From Aldehydirespirator sp965220645 (GTDB taxonomy: Bacteria; Actinomycetota; Acidimicrobiia; Acidimicrobiales; Aldehydirespiratoraceae), in the NCBI GenBank assembly GCA_965220645.1, contig OZ244836.1:2666001-2730000 (forward strand): a stretch of 64,000 nucleotides of DNA. The letters run 5' to 3'. Shown here piece after piece: positions 41,892 to 50,486 of this stretch. The notes beneath the pieces were generated by a model. The model worked only from the letters and a program-made list of their open reading frames with translations, did no database searches and was not told the origin of the DNA. The position numbers were made by a program, and so were the translations under genes. Each line of letters begins with the position of its first letter. The stretch's first letter is position 1.

Positions 41892-43874
41892 ATGCACTGG
41901 CGACTGGCCGCGGTGCTGGTGGCGACTGCGATCATCTCGGTTGGTTGCGGGGGCGACACCGACGACACCGGCGAATCCCCGACCGAGACCCCCGCAGCGG
42001 TGGCGGCCGCCCCCACCACGACCGTCGCGGCCCCGACCCCAGAGGACAGCGGCGACCCGACTTACGCTGAGACCACCGGCACGACGCCGGAAGAACCAGC
42101 ACTCGAGCCGGCAGACACCGCTGAGCCGGTGGACGCTCCCGAGCCGGCAGACACCGCTGAGCCGGCGGACGCTCCCGAGCCGGCGGACACCGCCGAGGCC
42201 GATCCCAGCGACGCCTACTTCGCCCTCGACCGCGTGCTGGACATCAGCATCGAGATCGCGGTCGAGGACTGGGACACCCTGCGTCACCAGACCCGAACAT
42301 TCGAGGACGTGATTGCCGAGATCCAGGAGTACGGCCTGTCCCGGCCCTTCGCCGGCATCTACTCCTGGTTCGGCGCCACCGTGACCGTCGACGGCGAGAC
42401 CCATGCTGACGTCGGTGTGCGCAAGAAGGGGTTCCTGGGCTCCCAGAGCGACACCAAGCCGTCGCTCAAGCTGCGCTTCGACAAGTACGTCGACGACCAG
42501 TCCCTCGGCGGGGTCATGGAGCGGATGACCCTGAACAACAGCGTCCAGGACACCTCGATGGTCAACACCTGCCTGTCGTACCGGGTGTTCGCCGCGGCCG
42601 GCAGTCCCGCGCCCCGATGCAACTTCGCCACCGTGTCGGTGAACGGCAAGAACCTGGGGCTGTACGTCCACGTCGAGGAGATCAAGGCCCCGTTCCTGTC
42701 GCGCCACTTCGACAGTGCTGACGGCAACCTGTACGAGGGCACGGTCAGTGACTTCACGCCGACCTATCGCGGCACCATCGAGAAGAAGAACAACGAGGAC
42801 GCCGCCGACTGGTCGGACATAGACACGGTGGTGGCGGCCCTGCAGGACCGGTCCGACATCGGGCTGGAAGCGCTGGGTGAGATCGTGGACCTGGACCGGT
42901 TCCTGTCGTTCTGGGCGACCGAAGTGCTGGTGGGACACTGGGACGGGTACGCCGGCGACCGCAACAACTACTGGTTCTACCGCGAGCCCGGCGGCCGGTT
43001 CGTGTTCATACCGTGGGGAACCGACGACACCTTCCACCTGAAGGACGACCCCAATCCCTTCGACAACATCAGCAACCCTCCCCCGTCGGTGCTGGCCCTC
43101 ACCGCCATCCCGAACCGCCTGTACAACCACCCCGACTGGCGAACCAAGTACACCGAACGGCTCAAGGAGATCCTGGAAGCCGTCTGGGACACCGACGAGA
43201 TGTCGGCTGCGGTGGACGAGATGGCCGCCATCGTGCAGCAGCACGCCCTCCCGGAGACGAGGGAGGCCGCCGCCGAGGACACCGAGCGGGTGCGCAAGTT
43301 CATCCTCAAGCGGCGAGGCGAGATCCTGGCCGATCTCACCCCCGAGCCGCCCGACTGGCCCGAGCCAGCCGCATCCGTGCCGTTGGATGCGGGGTCGGGA
43401 ACTCTGGAGATCACCTTCGAGACGACTTGGGGCAGCAACCTGAGCGCCAACCCTCTGGAGGCCGGGACGATCGACCGGCTGGTGCTGAACGGGTCCGAGG
43501 AACCGGTCGACAGCATGGGAGTCTTCGCCGGTCACTCCAGCCCGGAGGAGAGGGGCCTGCTTCCAGACGTTGACACGCTCGCATCCATAGTGATCGTGAG
43601 CGTCAACGACGACGGCTCTCTCAGCGGAGTGACGCTGGCGGTGGACGTGGGCCTGCTGGCGGATGGAACGGCTCTCGTCATCGGTGCAGATGCCGTCGCC
43701 GGGGTGACCTGGATCATCCCGCCCGGAGCGTCGGAGCCGGACAGGTTCTCACCCGTCACCGAGGGCACACTGGAGCTGACGAGCGCGGGGACGACGCCCG
43801 GCGCGGCCATAGCGGGCACCTTCTCGGGCGTGTTCGGGCTTGCCCCCACGCCGGGCGCCGCCAACCAGCCGTGA
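41892..43874 (+). CDS. CotH-kinase-family lipoprotein
   Basis: A 660-residue exported lipoprotein with lipobox ISVGC (Cys19). Residues about 20-110 are a Pro/Glu/Thr/Ala linker. From about 115 a CotH kinase domain follows (FALDRVLDISIEIAVEDWDT, then GVRKKGFLGSQSDTKPSLKL). The catalytic-type region VGHWDGYAGDRNNYWFYREP and the IPWGTDDTFH block correspond to the Asp/Asn metal-binding residues of CotH kinases, which phosphorylate secreted proteins. The C-terminal 200 residues look like a beta-rich accessory domain. Its substrate is unknown; no spore genes are nearby, so a cell-surface role is likely. The preceding gene is the Sec redoxin, 48 bp upstream on the same strand. Confidence 0.88.
   Translation: MHWRLAAVLVATAIISVGCGGDTDDTGESPTETPAAVAAAPTTTVAAPTPEDSGDPTYAETTGTTPEEPALEPADTAEPVDAPEPADTAEPADAPEPADTAEADPSDAYFALDRVLDISIEIAVEDWDTLRHQTRTFEDVIAEIQEYGLSRPFAGIYSWFGATVTVDGETHADVGVRKKGFLGSQSDTKPSLKLRFDKYVDDQSLGGVMERMTLNNSVQDTSMVNTCLSYRVFAAAGSPAPRCNFATVSVNGKNLGLYVHVEEIKAPFLSRHFDSADGNLYEGTVSDFTPTYRGTIEKKNNEDAADWSDIDTVVAALQDRSDIGLEALGEIVDLDRFLSFWATEVLVGHWDGYAGDRNNYWFYREPGGRFVFIPWGTDDTFHLKDDPNPFDNISNPPPSVLALTAIPNRLYNHPDWRTKYTERLKEILEAVWDTDEMSAAVDEMAAIVQQHALPETREAAAEDTERVRKFILKRRGEILADLTPEPPDWPEPAASVPLDAGSGTLEITFETTWGSNLSANPLEAGTIDRLVLNGSEEPVDSMGVFAGHSSPEERGLLPDVDTLASIVIVSVNDDGSLSGVTLAVDVGLLADGTALVIGADAVAGVTWIIPPGASEPDRFSPVTEGTLELTSAGTTPGAAIAGTFSGVFGLAPTPGAANQP
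42105..42194 (+). repeat. 18-bp tandem repeat coding the lipoprotein linker
   Basis: Five in-frame 18-bp units alternate to give EPADTAEPVDAPEPADTAEP-type residues. This is a simple coding repeat likely to vary in copy number by slippage. Confidence 0.9.
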
Positions 43875-43952
43875 TGGCAGGTAGCTCCTAGTCCGTCGAA
43901 GACGGGAGGTGTACCGTGCGAGTGATGATGACAGGGGAAACGGGGTTCATCG

Positions 43953-44486
43953 ATGAGTGGCGAACTCGGTGAAGCCGACCCGAGCGAGGCGCCGGCACCG
44001 CCGAAGGGGTTGCGCATGCCCGACCGCGTCGTGCTCTCGCGGCCCTTCCGCGCCATCGGCCCGCGCGTCATCCCGCCGTTCCACCGGGCGATCAACCGGC
44101 TCACCGGGGGGCGAACGCTGCTCGATTCCGCCGCGCAGCCCTTGCTCATCCTCACCTCGAAGGGCGCCAGGACCGGTCAGATCCGCGAGACCCCCCTCGC
44201 CGCCGTCCGCCTCGAAGGGGGTCGCTTCCTGGTCGTGGGCAGCAACTTTGCGCGCCAGCGCCACCCTGCCTGGTCTGCCAACCTCATCGCCAACCCCGAT
44301 GCTGAGGTCTTGTTCCGAGGTGAACGCAGGCCCGTGCGGGCTCGACTCCTCGAGGGCGCGGAGCGTGAGCGACGGTGGCAGACCGCGGTGGCCTGGTATC
44401 CGCACTGGACCGACTACGAGATCATGACCGAGCGCGAGTTGCGCGTCTTCGAGCTGGAGCCCGTCGCCGATCCTCCCGGGGGCTAG
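43953..44486 (+). CDS. Deazaflavin (F420)-type nitroreductase family protein (Ddn-like)
   Basis: A 177-residue split-barrel protein of the DUF385/Ddn family, enzymes that usually bind coenzyme F420 and reduce quinones, nitro compounds or unsaturated substrates. Diagnostic blocks are PLLILTSKGARTGQIRETPL, VVGSNFARQRHPAWSANLIA and NPDAEV. The first 45 residues are a Pro/Ala-rich extension. Another F420-type protein (LLM class) is encoded at 44925, suggesting the host makes F420. Confidence 0.85.
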   Translation: MSGELGEADPSEAPAPPKGLRMPDRVVLSRPFRAIGPRVIPPFHRAINRLTGGRTLLDSAAQPLLILTSKGARTGQIRETPLAAVRLEGGRFLVVGSNFARQRHPAWSANLIANPDAEVLFRGERRPVRARLLEGAERERRWQTAVAWYPHWTDYEIMTERELRVFELEPVADPPGG

Positions 44487-44525
44487 GAGACTCGCGACCC
44501 GACCGCGAACGCTCGCGATCGCCGA

Positions 44526-44813
44526 TCAGAACCTCTGGATCGTGCATCCCCGCACCGTCGCCACGGGAATGCCGTGCTCGCCCAGCAGTCTCTGGAATGT
44601 CATCTCGTGTTCGAGGGGGAAGATGAGCGGCATGTCCGTGCGGTCGCCCCGCACCACCAACTCATGCCGGGTGGCGCCGCGGTCCACCGTCGCGAACCAG
44701 ACCGGCCGCCAGCGTGTCTGGCGGGCGAGATCGACGACCGTGCCGCCGAAGTCCTGCTCGAACCAGCGCACGATGTTGCCCTCGGCGGCGGCCAATGACT
44801 CCTGGCTCATCAT
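44526..44813 (-). pseudogene. Aminoglycoside-phosphotransferase-like N-terminal fragment
   Basis: A 95-codon frame starts at ATG 44813 and stops at 44526. The region LVVRGDRTDMPLIFPLEHEM followed by TFQRLLGEHGIPVATVRG matches the N-lobe of APH-family kinases, but the frame ends before the catalytic loop (HxD...N), so about two thirds of the expected protein is missing. It overlaps nothing and is divergent from the LLM gene. Probably a relic. Confidence 0.5.
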
Positions 44814-44924
44814 GGCAGCACGCCTCCCTGCTCGCCGGGCTGTCCGGCCCGGAGCGCCCATTTCGACGACAGACCCATTGTGGTCTAGGTTCGCGGTTCC
44901 CCATCGGTTCGCCAAGGAGGAGTG

Positions 44925-45971
44925 ATGAGGTTCAGTTTCGTAACCCTGCCCGACTACCCGCTGTCGGAGTCCGTGGAGCACATCAAGACCGCCGACGAAC
45001 TCGGCTTCTACGGGTGCTACGCCGCGGATGAGACCTGGCACAAGGACCTGTACGTGCTGTTCGCGGCGGCGGCGTCGGAGACCACCCAGATCCGCATGGG
45101 TCCCAGCCTGGCCCCGATCGCCCTGCGCGAGCCGACCCTGGTCGCCCAGGCGGTGGCCACCCTCGACGAGCTGACCGGCGGCCGGGCCGAATGCGTCATT
45201 TCCAGCGGGAACTTCAGCCTGCTCGCCCAGTACGCCACGGACTGGACGGGAATAAAGCCGCTGTCCCGCGTGAAGGAGGCCCACCACGTGATGCGCACCT
45301 TCCTCGACACCGGCGCACTGACCTTCGACGGTGAGTTCTTCAACTACGAGGGTCTCTTCACCTTCGCCCGCCCGGTTCAGGAGCACCTGCCCCTGCTGAT
45401 CGGCGCGTTGCGCGGCCCGAAGTCATTCCAGGCCGCGGGCGAGCTCTCAGACGGCACCCATGCCTTCGCCCAATACTCCCAGGAGGCATGCAGCTACATG
45501 GTGAAGCACCTCAGGATCGGCGCCGAGCGGGCCGGGCGCAATTGGCAGGACCTCGACATCGCGGTGTGGAACGTGTTCGCCATCGGGCCCGACTCGGCCA
45601 AGGCCAAGGCCGCAGCCCAGACCATCGGAGCGTTCTACATCCCGGCGATGGCGGTGGAGCAGATGGAGCGCCACGGCGTCTCGCAGGCCGACGTGCAGCC
45701 GATCCTCGACGCCTTCGGAGACGGAGACGTGCAGGGAGCCATCGACAATATGACGCCCGAGATAGCCGAGAAGCTCTCGGTGGCGGGCACCCCCGAAGAG
45801 GTGGTCGACAAGATCCAGTCGGACATTGAGCCCAGCGGCGTCAACCACTTCATCGCCTGCATCACCGACTCGTTCCTGCTGAACGCGTTCACCGGACGAG
45901 ACATCGAGGTGCCCGACGTCAAGGGCCAGCTGCAACTCATCCACGACGAGGTGATGCCAGCCTTCGCCTGA
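44925..45971 (+). CDS. LLM-class (luciferase-like) F420/flavin-dependent oxidoreductase
   Basis: A 348-residue TIM-barrel oxidoreductase of the luciferase-like monooxygenase class, close to F420-dependent methylene-H4MPT-reductase-like and dehydrogenase proteins. It begins MRFSFVTLPDYPLSESVEHI and has GFYGCYAADETWHKDLY, IRMGPSLAPIALREPTLVAQ and TLDELTGGRAECVISSGNF, which are cofactor- and substrate-lining blocks. A strong ribosome site (AAGGAGG) precedes the GTG/ATG pair at 44922/44925; I take the ATG. Substrate unknown. Confidence 0.88.
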   Translation: MRFSFVTLPDYPLSESVEHIKTADELGFYGCYAADETWHKDLYVLFAAAASETTQIRMGPSLAPIALREPTLVAQAVATLDELTGGRAECVISSGNFSLLAQYATDWTGIKPLSRVKEAHHVMRTFLDTGALTFDGEFFNYEGLFTFARPVQEHLPLLIGALRGPKSFQAAGELSDGTHAFAQYSQEACSYMVKHLRIGAERAGRNWQDLDIAVWNVFAIGPDSAKAKAAAQTIGAFYIPAMAVEQMERHGVSQADVQPILDAFGDGDVQGAIDNMTPEIAEKLSVAGTPEEVVDKIQSDIEPSGVNHFIACITDSFLLNAFTGRDIEVPDVKGQLQLIHDEVMPAFA

Positions 45972-46047
45972 CCCCACCTCGGCCGGCATGGTCCCGGGTG
46001 GGCCGGCCGGATGCTATGGAGCGTCAGCGGCGCGCGCTGCCAATGAG

Positions 46048-46866
46048 TCACGTCAGTGACGCTCGCTCGAGCACGACGGTTGACCACTCTCCGAGGGTCC
46101 GGCGCCCGACTTCGACGAGAGGGTGAAGGAAGTCGACAACCTGTGAGCACTGCGACGGTGAGATCCCACCCACCGCGAGCCATCCGCCCAGCGACACGCG
46201 CGAGACCAGCTCCGAGGCGAGTTCGACGATCCCGGCCCTGGCGATGTTCGCCAAGACCACGTCGAAGGTGCCGTCGATTTGACCTACTGGAGCGAGCATC
46301 GCCTCCAGGCGACCGCCCATGCCGTTGAGTCGTGCATTGCGTCGCGCCGCCTCGACAGCATCGGGCTTGATGTCGACCGCCACGACGGTCGCCGCGCCGA
46401 GTCTGACCGCACAGAGTCCGAGGATGCCACTTCCGCAGCCGACGTCGAATACGCGCTCACCTCCACCGATTCGATTCACCAGCTCGTGGACGATCTGCTG
46501 TGTGGTCGGGTGGTGGCCGCTTCCGAATCCACCCGCCCCGAGCTCGATCAACGCCGGGAGATCCCTGCGATCGTGCTCTGACCACGCGAGGCAGACGCTG
46601 AGTCGTTCGCCGAACGTGACGGGGCGAGTGTCCCGATGCCACGCCTGGAGTGGAGCACCTCCGTCGGGCCTCGCCACCGCCATCGCGCCCTCGGCCCTGA
46701 GCGATACGACCAGGCCGGCCACCCTCCACTCGTCATCCACCGCAGCCAGCACCACCCGCCGGGTGTCGCCGGGAGCCACAACCTCTACCGGGCGCGCACC
46801 TAGTGCTCGAAGCCGGTTGCACACCCCGGCGAGCTCGTCCTCGGTGGTCGCCACCGCGATCATCAC
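46048..46866 (-). CDS. PrmA-like protein methyltransferase
   Basis: A 272-residue protein ending in a Rossmann methyltransferase of the ribosomal-protein L11 methyltransferase type. The PrmA block before motif I (GAGGFGSGHHPTTQQIVHEL), motif I FDVGCGSGILGLCAVRLGA and the VLANIARAGIVEL block are clear. PrmA trimethylates L11. The N-terminal 95 residues are a poor match for the canonical L11-binding ferredoxin-like domain, so another protein target is possible. The ATG at 46866 is followed immediately by Met-Ile-Ala. Confidence 0.78.
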   Translation of the reverse strand: MMIAVATTEDELAGVCNRLRALGARPVEVVAPGDTRRVVLAAVDDEWRVAGLVVSLRAEGAMAVARPDGGAPLQAWHRDTRPVTFGERLSVCLAWSEHDRRDLPALIELGAGGFGSGHHPTTQQIVHELVNRIGGGERVFDVGCGSGILGLCAVRLGAATVVAVDIKPDAVEAARRNARLNGMGGRLEAMLAPVGQIDGTFDVVLANIARAGIVELASELVSRVSLGGWLAVGGISPSQCSQVVDFLHPLVEVGRRTLGEWSTVVLERASLT

Positions 46867-46931
46867 GACACCATGCCGCAGCTCAGCGACGGTGGCTGCA
46901 TGGCGATCACGCCATGGGGCGTCTCGCGGCG

Positions 46932-47402
46932 TCAGACGTCCTCGTCGCCACCTTGGACTTCGGCCGTCAACTCGGCCGCGATGGCGCGACGCTCCGCTTC
47001 ATCGGCGTGCTGGAAGGCCACAACGTCTGACAGCAGGAGCCTGCGACGATTTCCGACGCGGCGAAACGGGATCCGGCGCTGGTCCAGCAGCTTGACGAGG
47101 TACGGACGGGACACGTTGAGCAGGTCCGCGGCCTGCTGGGTCGTCAACTCTGCCTTGACGGTTGAGACAGCGACCGCGTCGCCTGCGGCGGTTTGAGCCA
47201 GGACTCGGGCAAGCAGGCCAAGAACATCGACCGGTACCTCGCATCCCGCGCCGTCGTCCCCGCCCAGCGAGAGCCGCGCCGTTGAGGCTTCCAGATGCTG
47301 CTCCAGAAACTCGTTGACCGTGTGGGCGGCGTGGGCCGCCTGAGCGGACGTGGACTCGTCCGGAACGATTACGTGGTGCGCCGAGCGCCCGCTGGTTCGC
47401 AT
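46932..47402 (-). CDS. Excisionase-type helix-turn-helix protein, possible orphan antitoxin
   Basis: A 156-residue protein with a C-terminal MerR/excisionase-like helix-turn-helix (ELTTQQAADLLNVSRPYLVK, then RRIPFRRVGNRRRLLLSDV) at about 95-140. The N-terminal 90 residues are helical. This architecture is common in antitoxins paired with PIN-domain toxins, whose gene usually follows directly. Here the next gene is the PrmA-like one, 65 bp away, and no PIN gene exists. The ATG at 47402, with GGAGAG ahead, is preferred over an upstream in-frame start at 47465. Confidence 0.7.
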   Translation of the reverse strand: MRTSGRSAHHVIVPDESTSAQAAHAAHTVNEFLEQHLEASTARLSLGGDDGAGCEVPVDVLGLLARVLAQTAAGDAVAVSTVKAELTTQQAADLLNVSRPYLVKLLDQRRIPFRRVGNRRRLLLSDVVAFQHADEAERRAIAAELTAEVQGGDEDV

Positions 47403-47584
47403 GACTCTCTCCTGCTGCTCTCTCCTGCCGATCTGCCTGTCCGCCTCTGCAGCGCTCTTTCTCATATAGGGGTCAATGCTACTTCGCGGACGGCTTCCGG
47501 CCGTTGCGATTCTCTATCACGGTTGACTCCTCGGATCGAACACCGCCACGTCGATTGGCGTTGGGCGTGGAGCGCTAGGCACCT

Positions 47585-48652
47585 GTGCCAACCGCGTTGT
47601 ACCGTTTGAAAGTGCGAGGCGCGATCTACAAGGAGTTCAACGGACCGATCACAGTCGAGGATCTGCCTGACCCGACCGTGCCCCGTGACGGCGTCGTGAT
47701 CGAGGTTCGAGCATCCGGACTGTGCCGCAGCGACCTGTTCGCCTGGCATGGCCACGATCCAGGACTTGCACTGCCGCATGTGCCCGGCCACGAACTGGCG
47801 GGCGTGGTGGTCGAGGCCGGGCCGCACACCGCCCACTGGTCGGCGGGTGACCGGGTGACCGCGCCGTTCTGCTGCGGATGCGGCGCATGCGAGCAGTGTC
47901 ACGCAGGCAACGAGCAGATCTGCGACAACTACTTCCAGCCCGGCTTCACACACTGGGGCTCCTTCGCCCGCTACTGCGCCATCGCTGGCGCCGACACCAA
48001 CCTGGCTGCGCTTCCCGACGACCTCTCCTTCGAGCACGGCTCGATCCTGGGCTGCCGCATGATCACGGCCTACCGGGCCTTGATCGAGCGGGCCCGGCTC
48101 GCGGCCGGGGAGTGGCTGGCGGTGCACGGTTGCGGCGGGCTCGGGCTGTGCATGGTGATGATCGGCGCGGCCGCAGGTGCCCGGGTCGTGGCCGTCGACA
48201 TCGATGAACGAGCCCTGACGCTGGCGTCCTCCATGGGCGCGACCGCAACCGTCTCCGCCGATCCCGACAACGGCCGGGCGACGGTGGGTGGGGTGCGCGA
48301 CGCGACCGGAGGGGGCGCGCACGTGTCAGTCGACGCGCTCGGCAACCCCGAGGTGGCCGCCAACTCGGTGCGCGGCCTGCGCAAGCAGGGCCGTCACGTG
48401 CAGGCCGGACTGCTGTCGGCACGAGCCACCGCGCTGCCGATGGCCACCGTGGTTGCGAAGGAATTGGAGGTACTCGGCACCAAGGGGATGTCGGCCCGGC
48501 AGTACCCCGCTCTGATGGCCCTGATCGCGGACGCAAGCATTGACCTCGGTCTGCTCGTGCAGCGCACCATGAGCCTGGATGAACTCCCCGGGGCATTCAC
48601 CACGATGGAGGGATTCGGAGGCAGCGGCGTGGCCGTCGTCACCGAGTTCTGA
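47585..48652 (+). CDS. Zinc-dependent alcohol dehydrogenase family protein
   Basis: A 355-residue MDR enzyme. Catalytic zinc ligands are the Cys in ASGLCRSDLF and His in PGHELAG; the structural zinc lobe is CGCGACEQCHAGNEQIC. The third ligand site (LGCRMITAYRAL) has Cys. Rossmann motif is GCGGLG, with Asp at the end of beta-2 (VVAVDID), suggesting NAD. It is closer to the threonine/sorbitol dehydrogenase branch than the one at 581. The start could be GTG 47585 or GTG 47612. It precedes an acyl-CoA dehydrogenase gene by 27 bp. Confidence 0.85.
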   Translation: MPTALYRLKVRGAIYKEFNGPITVEDLPDPTVPRDGVVIEVRASGLCRSDLFAWHGHDPGLALPHVPGHELAGVVVEAGPHTAHWSAGDRVTAPFCCGCGACEQCHAGNEQICDNYFQPGFTHWGSFARYCAIAGADTNLAALPDDLSFEHGSILGCRMITAYRALIERARLAAGEWLAVHGCGGLGLCMVMIGAAAGARVVAVDIDERALTLASSMGATATVSADPDNGRATVGGVRDATGGGAHVSVDALGNPEVAANSVRGLRKQGRHVQAGLLSARATALPMATVVAKELEVLGTKGMSARQYPALMALIADASIDLGLLVQRTMSLDELPGAFTTMEGFGGSGVAVVTEF

Positions 48653-48679
48653 CCCAGCGTCGCCACTACGCTGCACGCT

Positions 48680-49906
48680 GTGGCCGACGATGTCCTAGCT
48701 CCCGAGGAAGACGAGGCGTTCCGGGCCCGCTGCCGGGCCTTCCTCGACGAGCACGCCACTGGCATCTCGCTGGACGGGCGACCCGATTCCCGGGGCGAGC
48801 TGAGGCTGCGGGCAGCCCAGCGATTCCAGCAGGCCCTGGCCGACGCGGGGCTGGCAGGGCTTACCTATCCCGTCGACTACGGCGGCGCCGGGCTGACCAA
48901 GGCGCATGAGAGGGCGTGGCGCGAGGAGTACAGCCGCTACCCCAACATGACCTACGACCTGATCATCTCACACGGGATGTGCCTGCCCATGATGGCCGAG
49001 TACGGCACCCATTCCCAGAAGTCGGCCTACCTGGCCCGCATCATCTCCGCGGAGGACGTGTGGTGCCAGATGTTCTCCGAGCCCGGTGCCGGCTCCGACG
49101 TGGCCAGCTTGCAGACCCGGGCCGATCGTGACGGCGACACCTGGACCATCAACGGCCAGAAGGTGTGGACCACGCTCGCGCACTTGTGCGCCTACGGGAT
49201 CATCATCGCCCGCACCGACCCCGATGTGCCCAAGCACGCGGGGATCTCGATGTTCATCGTGCCCATGGACGCCGAGGGCGTGGAGGTGCGTCCCATCCAC
49301 CAGATCGACGGCGGCACCCACTTCAACGAGGTGTTCTTCACGGACGTGCACATCAGCGCCGACAGCGTGCTCGGCGATCTGAACAACGGCTGGCGGATGG
49401 CCACGGCCATGTTGATGTACGAGAGAGTCGCCATCGGTTCGGGCAATACCGGCGGAATAGCCACCGACCGCGCCGACCGCCTGATCGCAGTGGCCCGCAA
49501 GCGCGGCCTCGACCGCGACCCGGCCCTGCGCCAGAAGCTGATGCGGCTGCGCATCCTGGAGACCTGCCTCTCGCTGGTGGCCATGCGCACCCGGGCGGAG
49601 CTCCAGGCGGGGCGCACACCGGGGCCGGGGGGCTCGATCGGAAAGCTGGCCACTGTCCAGATCGCGGACCTGCACACGGAGGTGTCCATGGCCATAGCAG
49701 GCGCCTCCGGGGTGGCCTGGGAGGACGAGGCCGATGCCCTCTGGCAGCGCCAGGCCCTCACATCGCTTCAGGCCGGCATTGCTGGCGGGACCTCCGAGAT
49801 CCAGCGCAACATCATCGGTGACCGGGTGCTGGGACTGCCCCGAGACATCAGCGTCGACCGGGCCGTGCCCTTCAAGGACCTGAAGGTCGGCACCCAGACG
49901 AACTGA
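48680..49906 (+). CDS. Acyl-CoA dehydrogenase family protein
   Basis: A 408-residue flavoenzyme of the acyl-CoA dehydrogenase superfamily. FAD/substrate blocks MFSEPGAGSDVASLQTRA, KVWTTLAHLCAYGIIIARTD, and the C-terminal GGTSEIQRNIIGDRVLGLPR are clear. It resembles the long actinobacterial FadE group, different from the one at 38056. GTG start at 48680. Co-directional with the alcohol dehydrogenase. The gene ends just before the 4x45-bp repeat. Confidence 0.88.
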   Translation: MADDVLAPEEDEAFRARCRAFLDEHATGISLDGRPDSRGELRLRAAQRFQQALADAGLAGLTYPVDYGGAGLTKAHERAWREEYSRYPNMTYDLIISHGMCLPMMAEYGTHSQKSAYLARIISAEDVWCQMFSEPGAGSDVASLQTRADRDGDTWTINGQKVWTTLAHLCAYGIIIARTDPDVPKHAGISMFIVPMDAEGVEVRPIHQIDGGTHFNEVFFTDVHISADSVLGDLNNGWRMATAMLMYERVAIGSGNTGGIATDRADRLIAVARKRGLDRDPALRQKLMRLRILETCLSLVAMRTRAELQAGRTPGPGGSIGKLATVQIADLHTEVSMAIAGASGVAWEDEADALWQRQALTSLQAGIAGGTSEIQRNIIGDRVLGLPRDISVDRAVPFKDLKVGTQTN

Positions 49907-49918
49907 TCCGGCAGCCCC

Positions 49919-50098
49919 CGGAACTCCCGCTCCTGTTCGCTGCGCTCACGGGCCGCTCGGGCCCGGAACTCCCGCTCCTGTTCGCTGCGCTCACGGGCCG
50001 CTCGGGCCCGGAACTCCCGCTCCTGTTCGCTGCGCTCACGGGCCGCTCGGGCCCGGAACTCCCGCTCCTGTTCGCTGCGCTCACGGGCCGCTCGGGCC
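49919..50098 (+). repeat. Four perfect tandem copies of a 45-bp unit
   Basis: Units begin at 49919, 49964, 50009 and 50054 and fill exactly 180 bp between two convergent genes. The core TGTTCGCTGCGCTCACGGGC matches the dispersed repeats at 18604 and 23623 apart from single-base changes. Because 45 is divisible by three, the array stays open in several frames and makes spurious proteins. Confidence 0.95.
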
Positions 50099-50214
50099 CT
50101 ACAGCAGATAGCGGGTCGTCCGGTACACGGTGCGGATGGCGAAGTTGGAGCGCAGCCGGGCCACGCCGGCAAGCCGGGACAGGTGCTCGTTGTGGATGCG
50201 CTCGAAGTCGCGGT
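50099..50214 (-). pseudogene. Lrp/AsnC-family regulator, C-terminal part (split by transposon)
   Basis: This minus-strand segment encodes FERIHNEHLSRLAGVARLRS and the end of the Lrp ligand-binding (RAM) domain, NFAIRTVYRTTRYLL. It is the 3' end of the gene whose 5' part lies at 53311-53664. The copy of the target duplication at its 5' edge is GTCGCGGT (50207-50214). Joined across the duplication, the frame reads AVQDHRDFERIHNEHL with no lost base. Confidence 0.92.
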
Positions 50215-50312
50215 GGGAACTACATACCTGAGTAACCGGGGTCTGTGAGAGATCCCCGTCACTGCCAGTGACAAAGTGGTGTTCTGAACAGCTGTCTGTC
50301 ATGCTTCAAATG

Positions 50313-50343
50313 GGAGAGCCGGAGGACTGGCCCCCGGCTCTCC
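50313..50343 (-). terminator. Strong hairpin near the transposon end
   Basis: GGAGAGCCGG (50313-50322) and CCGGCTCTCC (50334-50343) form a perfect 10-bp stem. A second small stem (GGCGA / TCGCC, 50347-50361) lies beside it. Together they may end the minus-strand cargo transcript or insulate the element. Confidence 0.6.
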
Positions 50344-50367
50344 ACGGCGAAGATCTCGCCTTTCCTT

Positions 50368-50435
50368 GGGGCTGGCCTGGTGGCTGCGACCGGCTGTGAA
50401 CCTACTCGCAAGGGGTTCGATCCCCCTCAGCTCCA
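50368..50435 (+). other. Cloverleaf-like sequence inside the transposon
   Basis: GGGGCTG (50368-50374) pairs with CAGCTCC (50428-50434). A D-like arm (CTGG/CCGG with loop TGGCTGCGA), an anticodon-like arm (TGTGA/TCGCA) and a T arm (AGGGG-TTCGATC-CCCCT) follow in the right order. The anticodon-like loop has six bases with no U33, and there is no variable loop or encoded CCA, so it is not a normal tRNA. It may be a degenerate tRNA, a tmRNA-end copy, or a structured RNA of the element. Confidence 0.45.
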
Positions 50436-50486
50436 CACATGACCGTAACCCGATCATTGTCCGTTCCGCAAATCTGAATGCACACG

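Noticed and set aside
41853..43535. A 560-codon minus-strand frame over the CotH-type gene
   Set aside because: Antisense shadow. The plus-strand gene has a lipobox, linker and kinase domain.
49919..50098. CRISPR array
   Set aside because: The units are contiguous with no variable spacers and no cas genes are nearby.
49872..50274. Reading frames with an Arg/Glu-rich 15-residue repeat across the 4x45-bp array
   Set aside because: The array period is a multiple of three, which keeps several frames open by accident. The region lies between convergent genes and one such frame runs into the split Lrp gene.
50368..50435. selC (tRNA-Sec), which would have fitted the selenoprotein
   Set aside because: It lacks a UCA anticodon, the long variable arm and the extended D stem of tRNA-Sec, and it is too short.
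50080..50437. A second tmRNA ending at 50435
   Set aside because: No 5' segment with GGTTTCGAC and no tag frame with a terminal LAA is found upstream.
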